From CAVUNY01 sp963843535 (GTDB lineage: Bacteria > Chloroflexota > Anaerolineae > Anaerolineales > Anaerolineaceae), in assembly GCA_963843535.1 (NCBI GenBank), contig CAWJKU010000001.1, forward strand, positions 186,001 through 250,000: 64,000 nucleotides of DNA, given 5' to 3'. Below the pieces are notes generated by a model. That model was not told the DNA's origin. It saw nothing but the letters and a program-made list of their open reading frames with translations, and searched no databases. Position numbers and translations under genes: made by a program. Shown piece after piece: positions 1 to 8,000 of this stretch; the first letter of the stretch is position 1; each line of letters begins with the position of its first letter.

Positions 1-957
1 TTCCTGACCGGTGGACAGATCCACCGAGGGCTGTGGGGTGAGCGTGGTGGGGATGGGTTTCATCGCCGCCCGCAAAACAAGGGGCTGCCCGGTGGTCACG
101 CCCCCTTCCAGGCCGCCGGAGCGCAGCGCGGGGCGCACCAGTTCGCCGTTTTCCAGCCGGATGGGGTCATTAGCCTGGGTCCCGCGCAGACGCGCGTTCT
201 CGAACGCCGGGCCAATCTCTACCCCGCGGATGGCAGGGATGCTCAACAGGGCCGCCCCCAGCCTAACTTCCAGCCGGCGGTCCCACTGCACAAAGGATCC
301 CAATCCCGGCGGCAGGCCTATAGCGGCGACCTCGACCACACCGCCCAGGGTGTCTTTTTCCAGCATCACCTGGCGGATCGCTGCCTGGATGGCCTCACTG
401 GCACTAGGTTCGGGGCAGCGCACATCGCTGCTTTCGGCCTGCTCGATGCGCGTTTCCAACGGCATTTCGGTCAGGTCAGCCTGCACCTGGCCGATGGCGC
501 TGACATAGCCGCCGACGCGGATACCAAACCGCGCCAGCAGGTGTTTGCAAGCCGCTCCGACCGCCACGCGGGCCGCCGTCTCTCGGGCTGAAGCGCGTTC
601 CAGGGCGGGCCTCAGATCGCTGTACCCGTATTTTATCGCCCCGGTCAGGTCGGCATGCCCGGGGCGCGGGATGGGAAAAGCCTCTACCGCGCGCCCCAGC
701 CAGCGGGCATGGTCTTTATTTTCGATAAACAGGGCCAGTGGGGCGCCGGTAGTTTTGCCTTCCATGATTCCACCCAGGATCTTTGCCTGATCCTGTTCCA
801 TCTTCATGCGCGGTCCGGCTCCATAACCGGCCTGGCGGCGAGCCAGCTCCCGGTTGAGAATTTCAGCGTCGAGGGCCAACCCGGCCGGCAAGCCCTCCAA
901 GATCGCCGTCAACCCGGGGCCATGTGATTCCCCGGCGGTTAAAAATCGCAAGCTCAT
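1..957 (-). CDS. aroC: Chorismate synthase, C-terminus cut by window edge
   Basis: Chorismate synthase makes chorismate from 5-enolpyruvylshikimate-3-phosphate in the last shikimate step, in the cytoplasm, using reduced FMN. The reverse-strand frame opens with ATG at 957 and stays open for 319 codons to base 1. It begins MSLRFLTAGESHGPGLTAIL, and GESHG is the family's N-terminal signature. RQAGYGAGPRMKMEQD and RPGHADLTGAIKYGY follow, both typical of AroC. The family is usually 360-400 residues, so about 50 are missing at the left edge. The ATG overlaps the aroE stop as ATGA, so translation is probably coupled and this is the last recognised gene of the aro operon. Confidence 0.95.
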   Translation of the reverse strand, partial: MSLRFLTAGESHGPGLTAILEGLPAGLALDAEILNRELARRQAGYGAGPRMKMEQDQAKILGGIMEGKTTGAPLALFIENKDHARWLGRAVEAFPIPRPGHADLTGAIKYGYSDLRPALERASARETAARVAVGAACKHLLARFGIRVGGYVSAIGQVQADLTEMPLETRIEQAESSDVRCPEPSASEAIQAAIRQVMLEKDTLGGVVEVAAIGLPPGLGSFVQWDRRLEVRLGAALLSIPAIRGVEIGPAFENARLRGTQANDPIRLENGELVRPALRSGGLEGGVTTGQPLVLRAAMKPIPTTLTPQPSVDLSTGQE

Positions 958-1799
958 TGCACTGCCTCCCACATTGCCTCACGCGGCACGATTCTCCCGC
1001 TCCACTGCTCTAATGAAAGCGCCGCCTGTTCAACCAGCATCCCCAATCCATTGCGCGCCGGCAGCCCTGCTTCTCGCGCCCGGCGCAGCAGGGCCGTTTC
1101 AGCCGGGTTATAGATCAAGTCGTAAACCGCCGCGCCTCGCGGAAGGGGCAGTTCCGCGGGCCAGGGGCAGCCCCCAACCTCGGGATACATTCCAACCGGG
1201 GTAGTATTGACGATCAAAGAAACCTCCCTGCTCCTGGCCAAATGGCCTGACTCCAGGGATACGATCTCGAACGAACCGCCCAGGCTGGCCGCCAATTCTT
1301 CCGCCTGGGCGATGCGCCGCGCCACCAGGGTTATTTGCCAGCCTCTTTCTTGCAGCGCAACCACCACCGCTCGCGCCGACCCTCCTGCGCCGAGGACCAA
1401 TACTTTCCTCCCTGACTCCATTTCAGGCGGCAGCCAGCCATCCAGGTCGGCCAGAAAACCGGGCACATCGGTTGTATCGCCGATCAACCGGCCTGCACGC
1501 ATAACCAAGGTATTGGCCGACCCTGTTCGCCGCACCAGGGGTGTCAGCTCATCGAGAAGCGGCAGCACGTTGGGCTTATGGGGGATCGTTACATTTAATC
1601 CCGCCAGCTCGCCGCGCCGCAGGCGTTCGATCAGGCGGCACAGCGCCTCCTGCCCTTCCGGCAGCGGCGCAATGGGAAACAGGCGGTATTCACCGGGCAG
1701 GTCCATTGCCTTCAGCGCCCCGTGATGCAATTGCGGTGATAGGCTGTGTCCCAAAGGGTAACCGATCAGGCCCAGCTGCAGGGGAATGTTCGTTATCAT
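954..1799 (-). CDS. aroE: Shikimate dehydrogenase
   Basis: This NADP-dependent enzyme reduces 3-dehydroshikimate to shikimate in the cytoplasm. The 281-residue protein is full length. It has the shikimate-binding SLSPQ motif near residues 19-23, NVTIPHK at 69-75 with the catalytic Lys 75, the glycine-rich nucleotide loop GAGGSARA at about 137-144, and NTTPVGMYP near 195. It lies between aroA and aroC with ATGA overlaps at both ends, which fixes the start at 1799 and implies translational coupling within the operon. No defect is seen. Confidence 0.96.
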   Translation of the reverse strand: MITNIPLQLGLIGYPLGHSLSPQLHHGALKAMDLPGEYRLFPIAPLPEGQEALCRLIERLRRGELAGLNVTIPHKPNVLPLLDELTPLVRRTGSANTLVMRAGRLIGDTTDVPGFLADLDGWLPPEMESGRKVLVLGAGGSARAVVVALQERGWQITLVARRIAQAEELAASLGGSFEIVSLESGHLARSREVSLIVNTTPVGMYPEVGGCPWPAELPLPRGAAVYDLIYNPAETALLRRAREAGLPARNGLGMLVEQAALSLEQWSGRIVPREAMWEAVQ

Positions 1800-3122
1800 G
1801 ATTGCTCAATCCTTGCGCCCAGCGATCGCAGTGTATCTGTGAACTCTGGAAATGATTCACCAATAATATCCGCACTTTGCACTGCCAGGCTGCGCTCTGC
1901 GCCCAGACCCAGGACTGCCAGCGACATCGCCAGGCGGTGATCGCCGTGCGGGTCGGCGGCAGCGCCGCCGGTGACGGCGCCGCTGCCTTCAATGATAAAC
2001 CCATCCGGTTTTTCGGTCACAGCTGCGCCCTGGGCGCGCAGCTCGGCGCACAATGCGCTGATGCGGTCCGATTCTTTGTAACGCAGCTCGCTGGCATCGC
2101 ATACTTCCGTTTGGCCTTCGGCGAGAGCCGCCGCCACCGCGAAAACCGGAAATTCGTCGATCATATCGACAACCCTGGACCCAGCGATGGTCACGCCGTG
2201 CAGCCGGCTGTGGCGCACCCGCAGGTCACCTGCAGGCTCGCCGGAAGACTGGCGCGGATTAAGAACAGTGATATCCGCGCCCATTTCTTGCAAGGCAGCC
2301 AGCAGGCCGGTGCGGGTGGGGTTCAAACCGATGTTGTGCAGCAAAATATCGCTTCCCGGGGCAGCCAGCGCCGCCACGAGCAAAAATGCGGCTGCAGAGA
2401 AATCGCCGGGAATTTGCATTCGCAGGGGCGCCAGCTGGCCGATGGGCGGCGTGATTTCGACCGCCGGGCCGTCCGGGGTGTGATAAGAGCGCACCGCTAC
2501 CCCCTGACTGGACAGCATGCGTTCGCTGTGGTCGCGTGAAAGAGATGGCTCTATCAGGACGCTTGGACCGTCGCCGGCCAGGGCCGCCAGCATCAGGCAG
2601 GTTTTCACCTGGGCGCTGGCCACCGGCAGGGTATAGCGCAGAGCTTTCAGCGGCTCAGCCGGGGGGCGTCCGGCCATCACCAGGGGAGCGCCCCCACCTT
2701 CGGCGGTGGTGATCGGCGGCCCCCATTAACTGCAAGGGTATTACGATGCGCTGCATCGGCCGGCGGCGCAGGCCGGGCGAACCGTCCAGCACTGCTGGAA
2801 TCCCGGCGGCAGCCACTGCCCCTGCCAGCAGGCGCAGGGTGGTAGCGGAATTACCGCAGTCCAGCGCGTTCTGCGCGGGGTGCAGCCCGTCCAGACCGTG
2901 CCCAATGACGGTCAGAGTGGTGCCGTCCAGCTTCCAGGCGACTCCCATGCCGGTCAGCGAGCGCAGCATGGCCGCAGTAACCCCGGAAACCAAAAAATTC
3001 TCCGCCTGGCTTTCCCCATCGGCCAGCGCAGCAAAGAGCGCCGCCCGGTGGGAGAGCGATTTATCTCCCGGCAGCCTGATTTCTCCCTGTAATGGCCGCC
3101 CTGGATGGATGGTCAGTTTCAT
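1796..3122 (-). CDS. aroA: EPSP synthase, interrupted by one frameshift
   Basis: 3-Phosphoshikimate 1-carboxyvinyltransferase condenses shikimate-3-phosphate with phosphoenolpyruvate. The N-terminal part (3122 down to about 2720) starts MKLTIHPGRPLQGEIRLPGD and has the GDKSLSHR and GNSATTLRLLAG motifs. Reading then drops out of frame and stops near 2655. The C-terminal part resumes in another frame as ITTAEGGGAPLVMAGRPP and runs to 1796. The span is 1,327 bases, or 3n+1, so one extra base near 2710-2725 restores a 441-residue protein, the usual size. A GTG at 2680 could start the C-terminal fragment alone, but each half lacks part of the active site. Either the base is a sequence error or the gene is inactive. 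Its stop overlaps the aroE ATG. Confidence 0.9.
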
Positions 3123-3145
3123 TCTCGGTAGCTCCTTAATCTAAT

Positions 3146-3200
3146 ATGATGTTTGGGGTGTTATTTTGTGGCTTAGCCATAAAATAACTCCCAACATCAT
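3146..3200. repeat. Long dispersed hairpin, copy 1
   Basis: This is an imperfect inverted repeat between aroA and tyrA. The arm starting ATGATGTTTGGGGTGTTATT pairs with the arm ending AACTCCCAACATCAT around the tip GGC-TTA-GCC. Its outer ends and the following TCATG..TGCGGGGTCC are nearly repeated at the hairpin near 15357, so it belongs to a dispersed family. It has no run of T on the aro strand and is probably not a terminator. Confidence 0.75.
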
Positions 3201-3298
3201 GTTGCGGGGTCCGTGAAATCGCGAACGGTTTTTCAAGCTTCTCAACCGGTCAGCAGCCAGCAAAAAGCTAAAATATAACGCAGCTCGGCACCCCGCAG

Positions 3299-4185
3299 CT
3301 AGAGGGGCGTTGGGACGAGACGTACACGCTGGTCAGCCCCATCTTGCAGCAGGATGCGTAAAGCGTCTTCATCCCCCTCTTCCAGGCAGCGCTCCACCTG
3401 GTCGAGCCGCCCGCGCATGCAGCGCAAGGCCTGGATGACGTTTGCCCGGTTGGTCAGAACCACGTCCAGCATCATGTCAACCGGCGAAACTGCCAGGCGG
3501 GTAGTGCTGATAAAGCCCGTCCCGATCATCGGAGCAACTTCACGCGGGGTGGACGCAGCCAGGCTGTTTGCCACCAGGTAGGGCAGGTGGCTGGAGGCGG
3601 CCGTCCAACGGTCGTGCGTTTCCACGTCCAACCACAACGGGCGCGCTCCCACGGCCTGAGCCAGCTCCTCTGCCAGGCGGCGGGCATACGACGGATGTGC
3701 GTCCCAACGCGGTGAAGGCAAAGGTGCGTTCATGGAACAAATCTTTGTCCGCTGCCGCCAGGCCGCCCTTCTCGCGGCCGCACATGGGGTGCCCGCCGAC
3801 CGGATCGAAACGCTCCGGCAGGCAGTCCATGGCTTCCACGATTTTCTGTTTGGTGGAACCAAGGTCGATCACCACCGCCCGGCCGGGGTGAAGCTCCGGC
3901 AGGTCTGACAGGAGGTGCAGGATTGCCCGGACCGGCGCTGCCAGGACCACCAGGTCGGCTTCAGCCAGCGCCGCACGGGCATCGTCCGTGGCCAGGTCGA
4001 CCGCCTGGCGCTCGCCTGCCAGGGCCACGGCCTGCGGGATCGGGGTCGTATCCCAGGATCTGGCGGCAGTGCCCGCGCAGCGCCAGGGCCAGGGAACCGC
4101 CCATCAAACCCAGGCCCAATACCGCCACCCTGCTGTTTGACAGGCTCGGGCGAGCAAAAAAAACAGGATCATCCTCATTCATCAT
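3299..4185 (-). CDS. tyrA: Prephenate dehydrogenase, interrupted by two frameshifts
   Basis: TyrA oxidatively decarboxylates prephenate to 4-hydroxyphenylpyruvate for tyrosine. Three consecutive frames are needed. From 4185 the first reads a Rossmann motif VAVLGLGLMGGSLALAL. The second carries DLVVLAAPVRAIL, VIDLGSTKQKIV and the GGHPMCGREKGG motif. The third carries AHPSYARRLAEEL and HDRWTAASSHLPYLVA to the end. Shifts fall near 4050 and within about 3700-3740. The span of 887 bases is 3n+2, as two extra bases would give. Joined, it is a normal 295-residue TyrA. It starts three bases after the aroF stop. As given it cannot make one protein; sequence error is as likely as decay. Confidence 0.85.
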
Positions 4186-4188
4186 ATT

Positions 4189-5256
4189 TCAGCCGTGATC
4201 AGGGTGCGAGCAGGTTGAGCAACCGGCATGAGACTCCCTTACGGATCGTCCCACTGCCAGGGCAATCGCGCGCACCTGGCGCACCATTTCGGCGTAGCGT
4301 TCCGGTTTCAGGCTTTGCCCGCCGTCCGAAAGAGCTTTTTCCGGGTGGGCATGGACCTCGACAATCAATCCATCTGCCCCGGCAGCCACGCCAGCGCGCG
4401 CCACGGCGCTGACATACTGCCAGTTCCCGGTCGAATGGCTGGGATCCAGCAGTACCGGCAGGTGGCTCTGCAGCTTGAGCACCGGGATGGCGTTGATGTC
4501 TGTGGTATTGCGGGTAGCGGTCTCAAAGGTGCGGATACCGCGTTCGCAAATTGCCAGGCGGCGGTTGCCGCGCGCCAGGATATATTCAGCCGCCATTAAC
4601 AGCTCTTCAGTGGTGGCGCTCAGCCCACGCTTCAGCAGGACAGGATGCTGGCTTTCCCCGACCGCGTTCAGCAGGGGAAAGTTCTGCATGTTGCGCGCGC
4701 CGATCTGCAGCATATCGGCATAGGAAGCCACCAACCCCACCTGTTCGGGAGCCATTACCTCGGTGATGACCGGTAGACCCGTTACCTGGCGGATCTCTGC
4801 CAGAATTTCTAAGCCTTCCTCACCCAGGCCTTGAAATGAGTAGGGCGAGGAACGCGGTTTGAATGCGCCTCCGCGCAGGATGGTGGCCCCGGCTTCTTTG
4901 ACCGCGTAGGCCACTTCTAATGTCTGGCTGCGGCTTTCCACCGAGCACGGCCCGGCGATCAGCACAATTTCATCGCCCCCAAAGACCGCATTCCCCACCG
5001 AAAACTGGGTATTCTCCGGGCAAAATTCGCGCGATGCCAGCTTGTATGGGCGTGAGATGGGGATCACCCGGTCCACGCCGGGAAGAATAATAAATTGTCC
5101 CTGGTATTGGGACGCGACGGTGCCCTCGCCGATTGCACCGATAATCGTGCGTTCTGTCCCGGTGGAAAGATGGGGCTTCAATCCCAATTCTTCAATCCGG
5201 GTGACGACCGCCTGGACTTCCTCTGGCGTGGCGTTGGCGTGCATAACGATAACCAT
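4189..5256 (-). CDS. aroF: 3-deoxy-7-phosphoheptulonate (DAHP) synthase
   Basis: DAHP synthase joins phosphoenolpyruvate and erythrose-4-phosphate in the first step of the shikimate pathway. The 355-residue product is the Bacillus/Thermotoga-like type. It has an N-terminal ferredoxin-like regulatory domain (about 1-70, MVIVMHANATPEEVQAVV) and a TIM-barrel core with LIAGPCSVES near 99-108, RGGAFKPR near 130 and LDPSHSTG later. An upstream in-frame ATG exists at 5361, but 5256 is preferred because GGAGGAGACC precedes it and homologous proteins begin MV/IVM. The N-terminal domain is the usual site of Tyr/Phe feedback in this type. It follows aroH in the attenuated operon. Confidence 0.94.
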   Translation of the reverse strand: MVIVMHANATPEEVQAVVTRIEELGLKPHLSTGTERTIIGAIGEGTVASQYQGQFIILPGVDRVIPISRPYKLASREFCPENTQFSVGNAVFGGDEIVLIAGPCSVESRSQTLEVAYAVKEAGATILRGGAFKPRSSPYSFQGLGEEGLEILAEIRQVTGLPVITEVMAPEQVGLVASYADMLQIGARNMQNFPLLNAVGESQHPVLLKRGLSATTEELLMAAEYILARGNRRLAICERGIRTFETATRNTTDINAIPVLKLQSHLPVLLDPSHSTGNWQYVSAVARAGVAAGADGLIVEVHAHPEKALSDGGQSLKPERYAEMVRQVRAIALAVGRSVRESHAGCSTCSHPDHG

Positions 5257-5317
5257 GGTCTCCTCCGCGAGATGAACTATTTTTGTAAAAATGGAGCGCT
5301 TCTCCAACTGGCGCCGG

Positions 5318-5689
5318 TTAAATTTTTCTGGCCAAATCCGGCCGCAGCGCGGCGGCCTCACCTAAAAATACATGCTGCACGGCTTCTTGCGGCAGCTCGG
5401 TGTTCCAATGCAGCAGCACCCGGATGCAGCGCGCCAGGCTTCCGGGCACATCCATCTCCTGAACGCACATCAAAGGGACTTCAGTCCAACCCATCTGGCG
5501 CGCTGCCGCCGCCGGATAAGCCGATTTCAAGTCGGGCGTGGCCGAGAACCATACGCTGGCCAAATCGACCGTTTTCAGGCCGGGATTGGCTGATTGGATG
5601 GCCATCAACAGCTCGCGCGTGGCAATCCAAATCGCGGTTGGCTCATCACACTCGACCACTGTTGCACCCCGGATTCCGCGAACAGACAT
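5318..5689 (-). CDS. aroH: Chorismate mutase, AroH type
   Basis: This monofunctional chorismate mutase converts chorismate to prephenate. The 123-residue protein opens MSVRGIRGATVVECDEPTAI, the typical start of the trimeric AroH fold, and carries RELLMAIQSANP and the CIRVLLHWNTE segment that in the family supplies active-site Arg. It is the first gene after the attenuator. AGGAGG sits just before its ATG, directly downstream of the T-run of the hairpin at 5718-5743, so its transcription depends on read-through of that hairpin. Confidence 0.94.
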   Translation of the reverse strand: MSVRGIRGATVVECDEPTAIWIATRELLMAIQSANPGLKTVDLASVWFSATPDLKSAYPAAAARQMGWTEVPLMCVQEMDVPGSLARCIRVLLHWNTELPQEAVQHVFLGEAAALRPDLARKI

Positions 5690-5709
5690 ATACGTACCTC
5701 CTGAAAAAA

Positions 5710-5743
5710 CAAAAAAAACCTGCGCGCCGTTGGCGTCGCAGGT
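5710..5743 (-). terminator. Intrinsic terminator acting as aro attenuator
   Basis: On the minus strand ACCTGCG-A-CGCC, loop AAC, GGCG-CGCAGGT forms an 11-pair stem with one bulge, followed at once by eight T. It lies between the Phe/Tyr-rich leader peptide (5771-5845) and the aroH ribosome-binding site, the expected position for the terminator of a translation-controlled attenuator. Confidence 0.85.
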
Positions 5744-5770
5744 CAGTAATCCAAAACTGTTTGATCCCGC

Positions 5771-5845
5771 TTAAGCTCCGCCGCCAGCAGCCAGGTGAGG
5801 TACGCCGTAATAATAATAAAAGTAGAAGCGGCTGAACTTTTGCAT
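5771..5845 (-). CDS. Aromatic-operon leader peptide (Phe/Tyr-rich)
   Basis: A 24-codon reading frame lies 5 bases after the predicted transcription start and about 28 bases before the terminator hairpin. It begins MQKFSRFYFYYYYGVP, with three Phe and five Tyr codons within ten residues, and ends in a short Ala/Gly tail. Such a run of end-product codons is the hallmark of attenuator leader peptides like those of pheA and tyrosine-regulated operons in enterobacteria. Ribosome stalling there under Tyr or Phe shortage would be expected to prevent the 5718-5743 terminator. No Shine-Dalgarno sequence is visible, and the mRNA may be nearly leaderless. Confidence 0.82.
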   Translation of the reverse strand: MQKFSRFYFYYYYGVPHLAAGGGA

Positions 5846-5856
5846 AGGATGGTAAT

Positions 5857-5885
5857 ACTTTAACCGAGTGCGGATTAAAAGTCAA
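5857..5885 (-). promoter_or_regulatory. Promoter of the aro operon
   Basis: On the minus strand TTGACT (5885-5880) and TAAAGT (5862-5857) are separated by 17 bases, a good sigma-70-type pair. The predicted start near 5850 is a few bases before the leader peptide ATG at 5845. Confidence 0.75.
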
Positions 5886-5906
5886 CCCCCAAATTTTTTA
5901 AATGAC

Positions 5907-5935
5907 TTGACTTTTGATCTTGATACTGCTATTAT
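5907..5935 (+). promoter_or_regulatory. Promoter of the leu operon
   Basis: TTGACT (5907-5912) and TATTAT (5930-5935) are spaced by 17 bases. The -35 boxes of this and the divergent aro promoter lie only about 21 bases apart, so the two promoters could share a bound regulator. Transcription would start near 5942, ahead of the Leu-rich leader peptide. Confidence 0.8.
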
Positions 5936-5959
5936 CAAGCCAATATTTTGGATTACCGG

Positions 5960-6064
5960 ATGATTTCGATCTACGCATTGTCCCTTCTCTCCCTTATTGC
6001 GGCTCTCTTGCTTGAGAGCCTAATTTCGAGTCGGGCGGTGAAGGTTCAGCAATCGGATCAGTAA
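5960..6064 (+). CDS. Leucine-operon leader peptide
   Basis: This 34-codon frame begins MISIYALSLLSLIAALLLES, with nine Leu and several Ile codons in the first 22 residues, and stops with TAA at 6062-6064. It sits between a strong promoter and a 14-bp perfect hairpin ahead of leuA. That architecture matches leu attenuator leader peptides. The Leu codons CTC TTG CTT ... CTA fall on the small hairpin GGCTCTC/GAGAGCC (6001-6020), just upstream of the putative antiterminator strand at 6032-6046. No clear Shine-Dalgarno sequence is seen. Confidence 0.8.
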   Translation: MISIYALSLLSLIAALLLESLISSRAVKVQQSDQ

Positions 6065-6124
6065 TCCTTAGCATACGATATTCACCTTGTTCAACCAACC
6101 GCCCGGACCCCCGGGCGGTTGGTT
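6032..6124 (+). promoter_or_regulatory. leu attenuator: antiterminator and hairpin
   Basis: The downstream hairpin pairs AACCAACCGCCCGG (6093-6106) with CCGGGCGGTTGGTT (6111-6124), 14 bp around loop ACCC. An earlier strand inside the leader gene, CGGGCGGT..AAGGTT (6032-6046), can pair with the same left arm (ACCGCCCG and AACC), giving a competing antiterminator. This is the classic region 2:3 versus 3:4 switch. The sequence after the hairpin is GTTGTT, not a pure T-run, so termination strength is uncertain. Confidence 0.75.
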
Positions 6125-6177
6125 GTTACAAGGGACGTTATCAACTGCATTATGGACGTCTTATAAAGGAGATTGCG

Positions 6178-7805
6178 ATGAGCGACAATTATGTTACCAT
6201 TTTTGACACCACCCTGCGAGACGGAGAACAGTCTCCGGGAGCGACCATGACCAGCGCGGAGAAGCTGGAAGTGGCGCGCGGGCTGGCCCGTCTGGGGGTT
6301 GACATCATCGAAGCCGGTTTCCCGGCGGCCTCGCCTGACGACCTGGAAGCGGTGCGCCGAATCGCGGTGGAGGTCGGCAACCCGGCGGACGGCGCGCGGG
6401 TGCCGGTGATCTGCGGCCTGGCGCGCGCCGTCGCCGGGGATATCGACAAGGCCTGGGAAGCGGTGCGTCCTGCCGCTCATCCGCGCATTCACACTTTTAT
6501 CGCCACCTCCGATATTCATCTCCAATATAAGCTGAAAATGACCCGCCCCGAAGTTGTTACCCGCGCGCGCGAAATGGTAGCCTATGCCCGCAGCCTGTGC
6601 GCCGACGTAGAATTCAGCCCGGAAGACGCCGGGCGCTCCGATCCAGAATACCTGTACGAGGTGCTGGCAGCCGCCATCGAAGCCGGGGCAACCACCCTCA
6701 ATATTCCCGATACGGTCGGCTACACCACCCCGGCCGAATTTGGCAGCCTGATCGCGGGCATCATTGCCCACACGCCTGGTATCGAGAACTGCATCGTCTC
6801 GGTGCACTGCCACGACGACCTGGGTCTGGCGACCGCCAATACGCTGGCAGGCCTGCGGGCCGGCGCGCGCCAGGCTGAGGTGACGATTAACGGGATCGGC
6901 GAGCGCGCCGGCAACACCGCCCTGGAAGAAGTGGTCATGTCGCTGCAGACGCGCCCCAACCAATACAACCTGACCACCGGCATCGACACCACCCAGATCT
7001 CGCGTCTCAGCAAGCTGGTCAGCAATTACACCGGCATGGTCGTCCAACCCAATAAAGCCATCGTCGGGGCCAATGCCTTCGCCCATGAAGCCGGCATTCA
7101 CCAGGATGGGCTGCTCAAGAACCACCAGACCTACGAGATTATGCGTCCCGAGACGGTCGGCGCCACCCAGACCAAACTGGTATTGGGCAAGCACTCCGGG
7201 CGGCACGCCCTCAAGTCGCGCCTGGCAACGCTGGGATATGACCTGGGCGAAACCGAGTTGGGACAGGTATTCGAGCGTTTCAAGAACCTGGCCGACCGCA
7301 AGAAAGTGATCACGGATGCCGATCTGGAAGCGCTTGATTTCGGATGAGCTTTACCAGCCGCGCGAGCTGTTCGCGCTGGACGGACTGCAGGTGGCCTGCG
7401 GCACGATGGGCATGCCGACTGCCACCGTCCGCCTGCGCGACCCGCAAGGGACGCTGCACGTGCAGGCCGCGATCGGCACCGGCCCGGTCGATGCCACTTT
7501 CAAGGCCATGAATACGATCGTGCAGTGCCCTAACGTTCTGCAGGAATTCGTCATCCATGCCGTGACCGAGGGTATTGACGCCCTGGGTGAGGTGACCGTG
7601 CGCATCCAGAGCGAAGACAAGACCATGTTTACCGCCCAATCGGACAGCGACCAGGCCGCGCACTTACGGCGGTTACGGCGCGGACACGGATATCATCGTG
7701 GCCAGCGCCAAGGCTTACCTGGCAGCCCTGAATAAACTGCTGGTTGCCACCGGCCAATACGGCGAGCCCGAAACGTCCGCGTCAGAATCGATCACGGTGA
7801 GCTGA
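6178..7805 (+). CDS. leuA: 2-isopropylmalate synthase, interrupted by two frameshifts
   Basis: LeuA condenses acetyl-CoA with 2-oxoisovalerate, the committed step to leucine. A clear AAAGGAG precedes the ATG. The first frame (to 7347) has the HMGL-type barrel: DTTLRDGEQSPGATM near residue 10, ISVHCHDDLG-like VSVHCHDDLGLATANTLAG, and GIHQDGLLKN. It then reads out of frame to a stop. An extra T near 7334 separates it from ISDELYQPRELFALDG, and a second extra base near 7670 separates that from TYGGYGADTDIIVASAKAYL. These are the halves of the C-terminal Leu-binding regulatory domain. The 1,628-base span is 3n+2. The catalytic barrel would survive alone, but feedback control would not. Confidence 0.92.
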
Positions 7806-7847
7806 CCGGGGAACACAGGATCAGCGGGCATGCTAAATGTAATACCC

Positions 7848-7876
7848 GGGGAGTTTGCCTTGATGGCAAACTCCCC
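7848..7876. repeat. Perfect hairpin between leuA and leuC
   Basis: GGGGAGTTTGCC (7848-7859) pairs perfectly with GGCAAACTCCCC (7865-7876) around loop TTGAT. The GGAGTTT start of the stem recurs in the hairpin at 17725-17763. There is no T-run after it, so it is more likely a member of the dispersed hairpin family or an RNA-stability element than a terminator. Confidence 0.6.
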
Positions 7877-7915
7877 ATTCTCCTGGCCTGCCTCCCCGGG
7901 TTGGAAAATTGGGGA

Positions 7916-7943
7916 TTGCTGCAATAGATATGTGCTGTAAAAT
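7916..7943 (+). promoter_or_regulatory. Candidate internal promoter before leuC
   Basis: TTGCTG (7916-7921) and TAAAAT (7938-7943) are spaced by 16 bases, about 60 bases before leuC. It could allow leuCDB transcription independent of the attenuator. The -35 box is a partial match only. Confidence 0.4.
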
Positions 7944-8000
7944 ACACACACTAATTTTTATGTATCTTTACAGGAACTGCATGTTTACGAAGGTAGTCTT

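Noticed and set aside
6091..7206. Long reverse frame opposite leuA (371 codons)
   Set aside because: It is a codon-bias shadow of leuA with no recognisable domain; several similar long frames lie opposite leuC and the spike gene.
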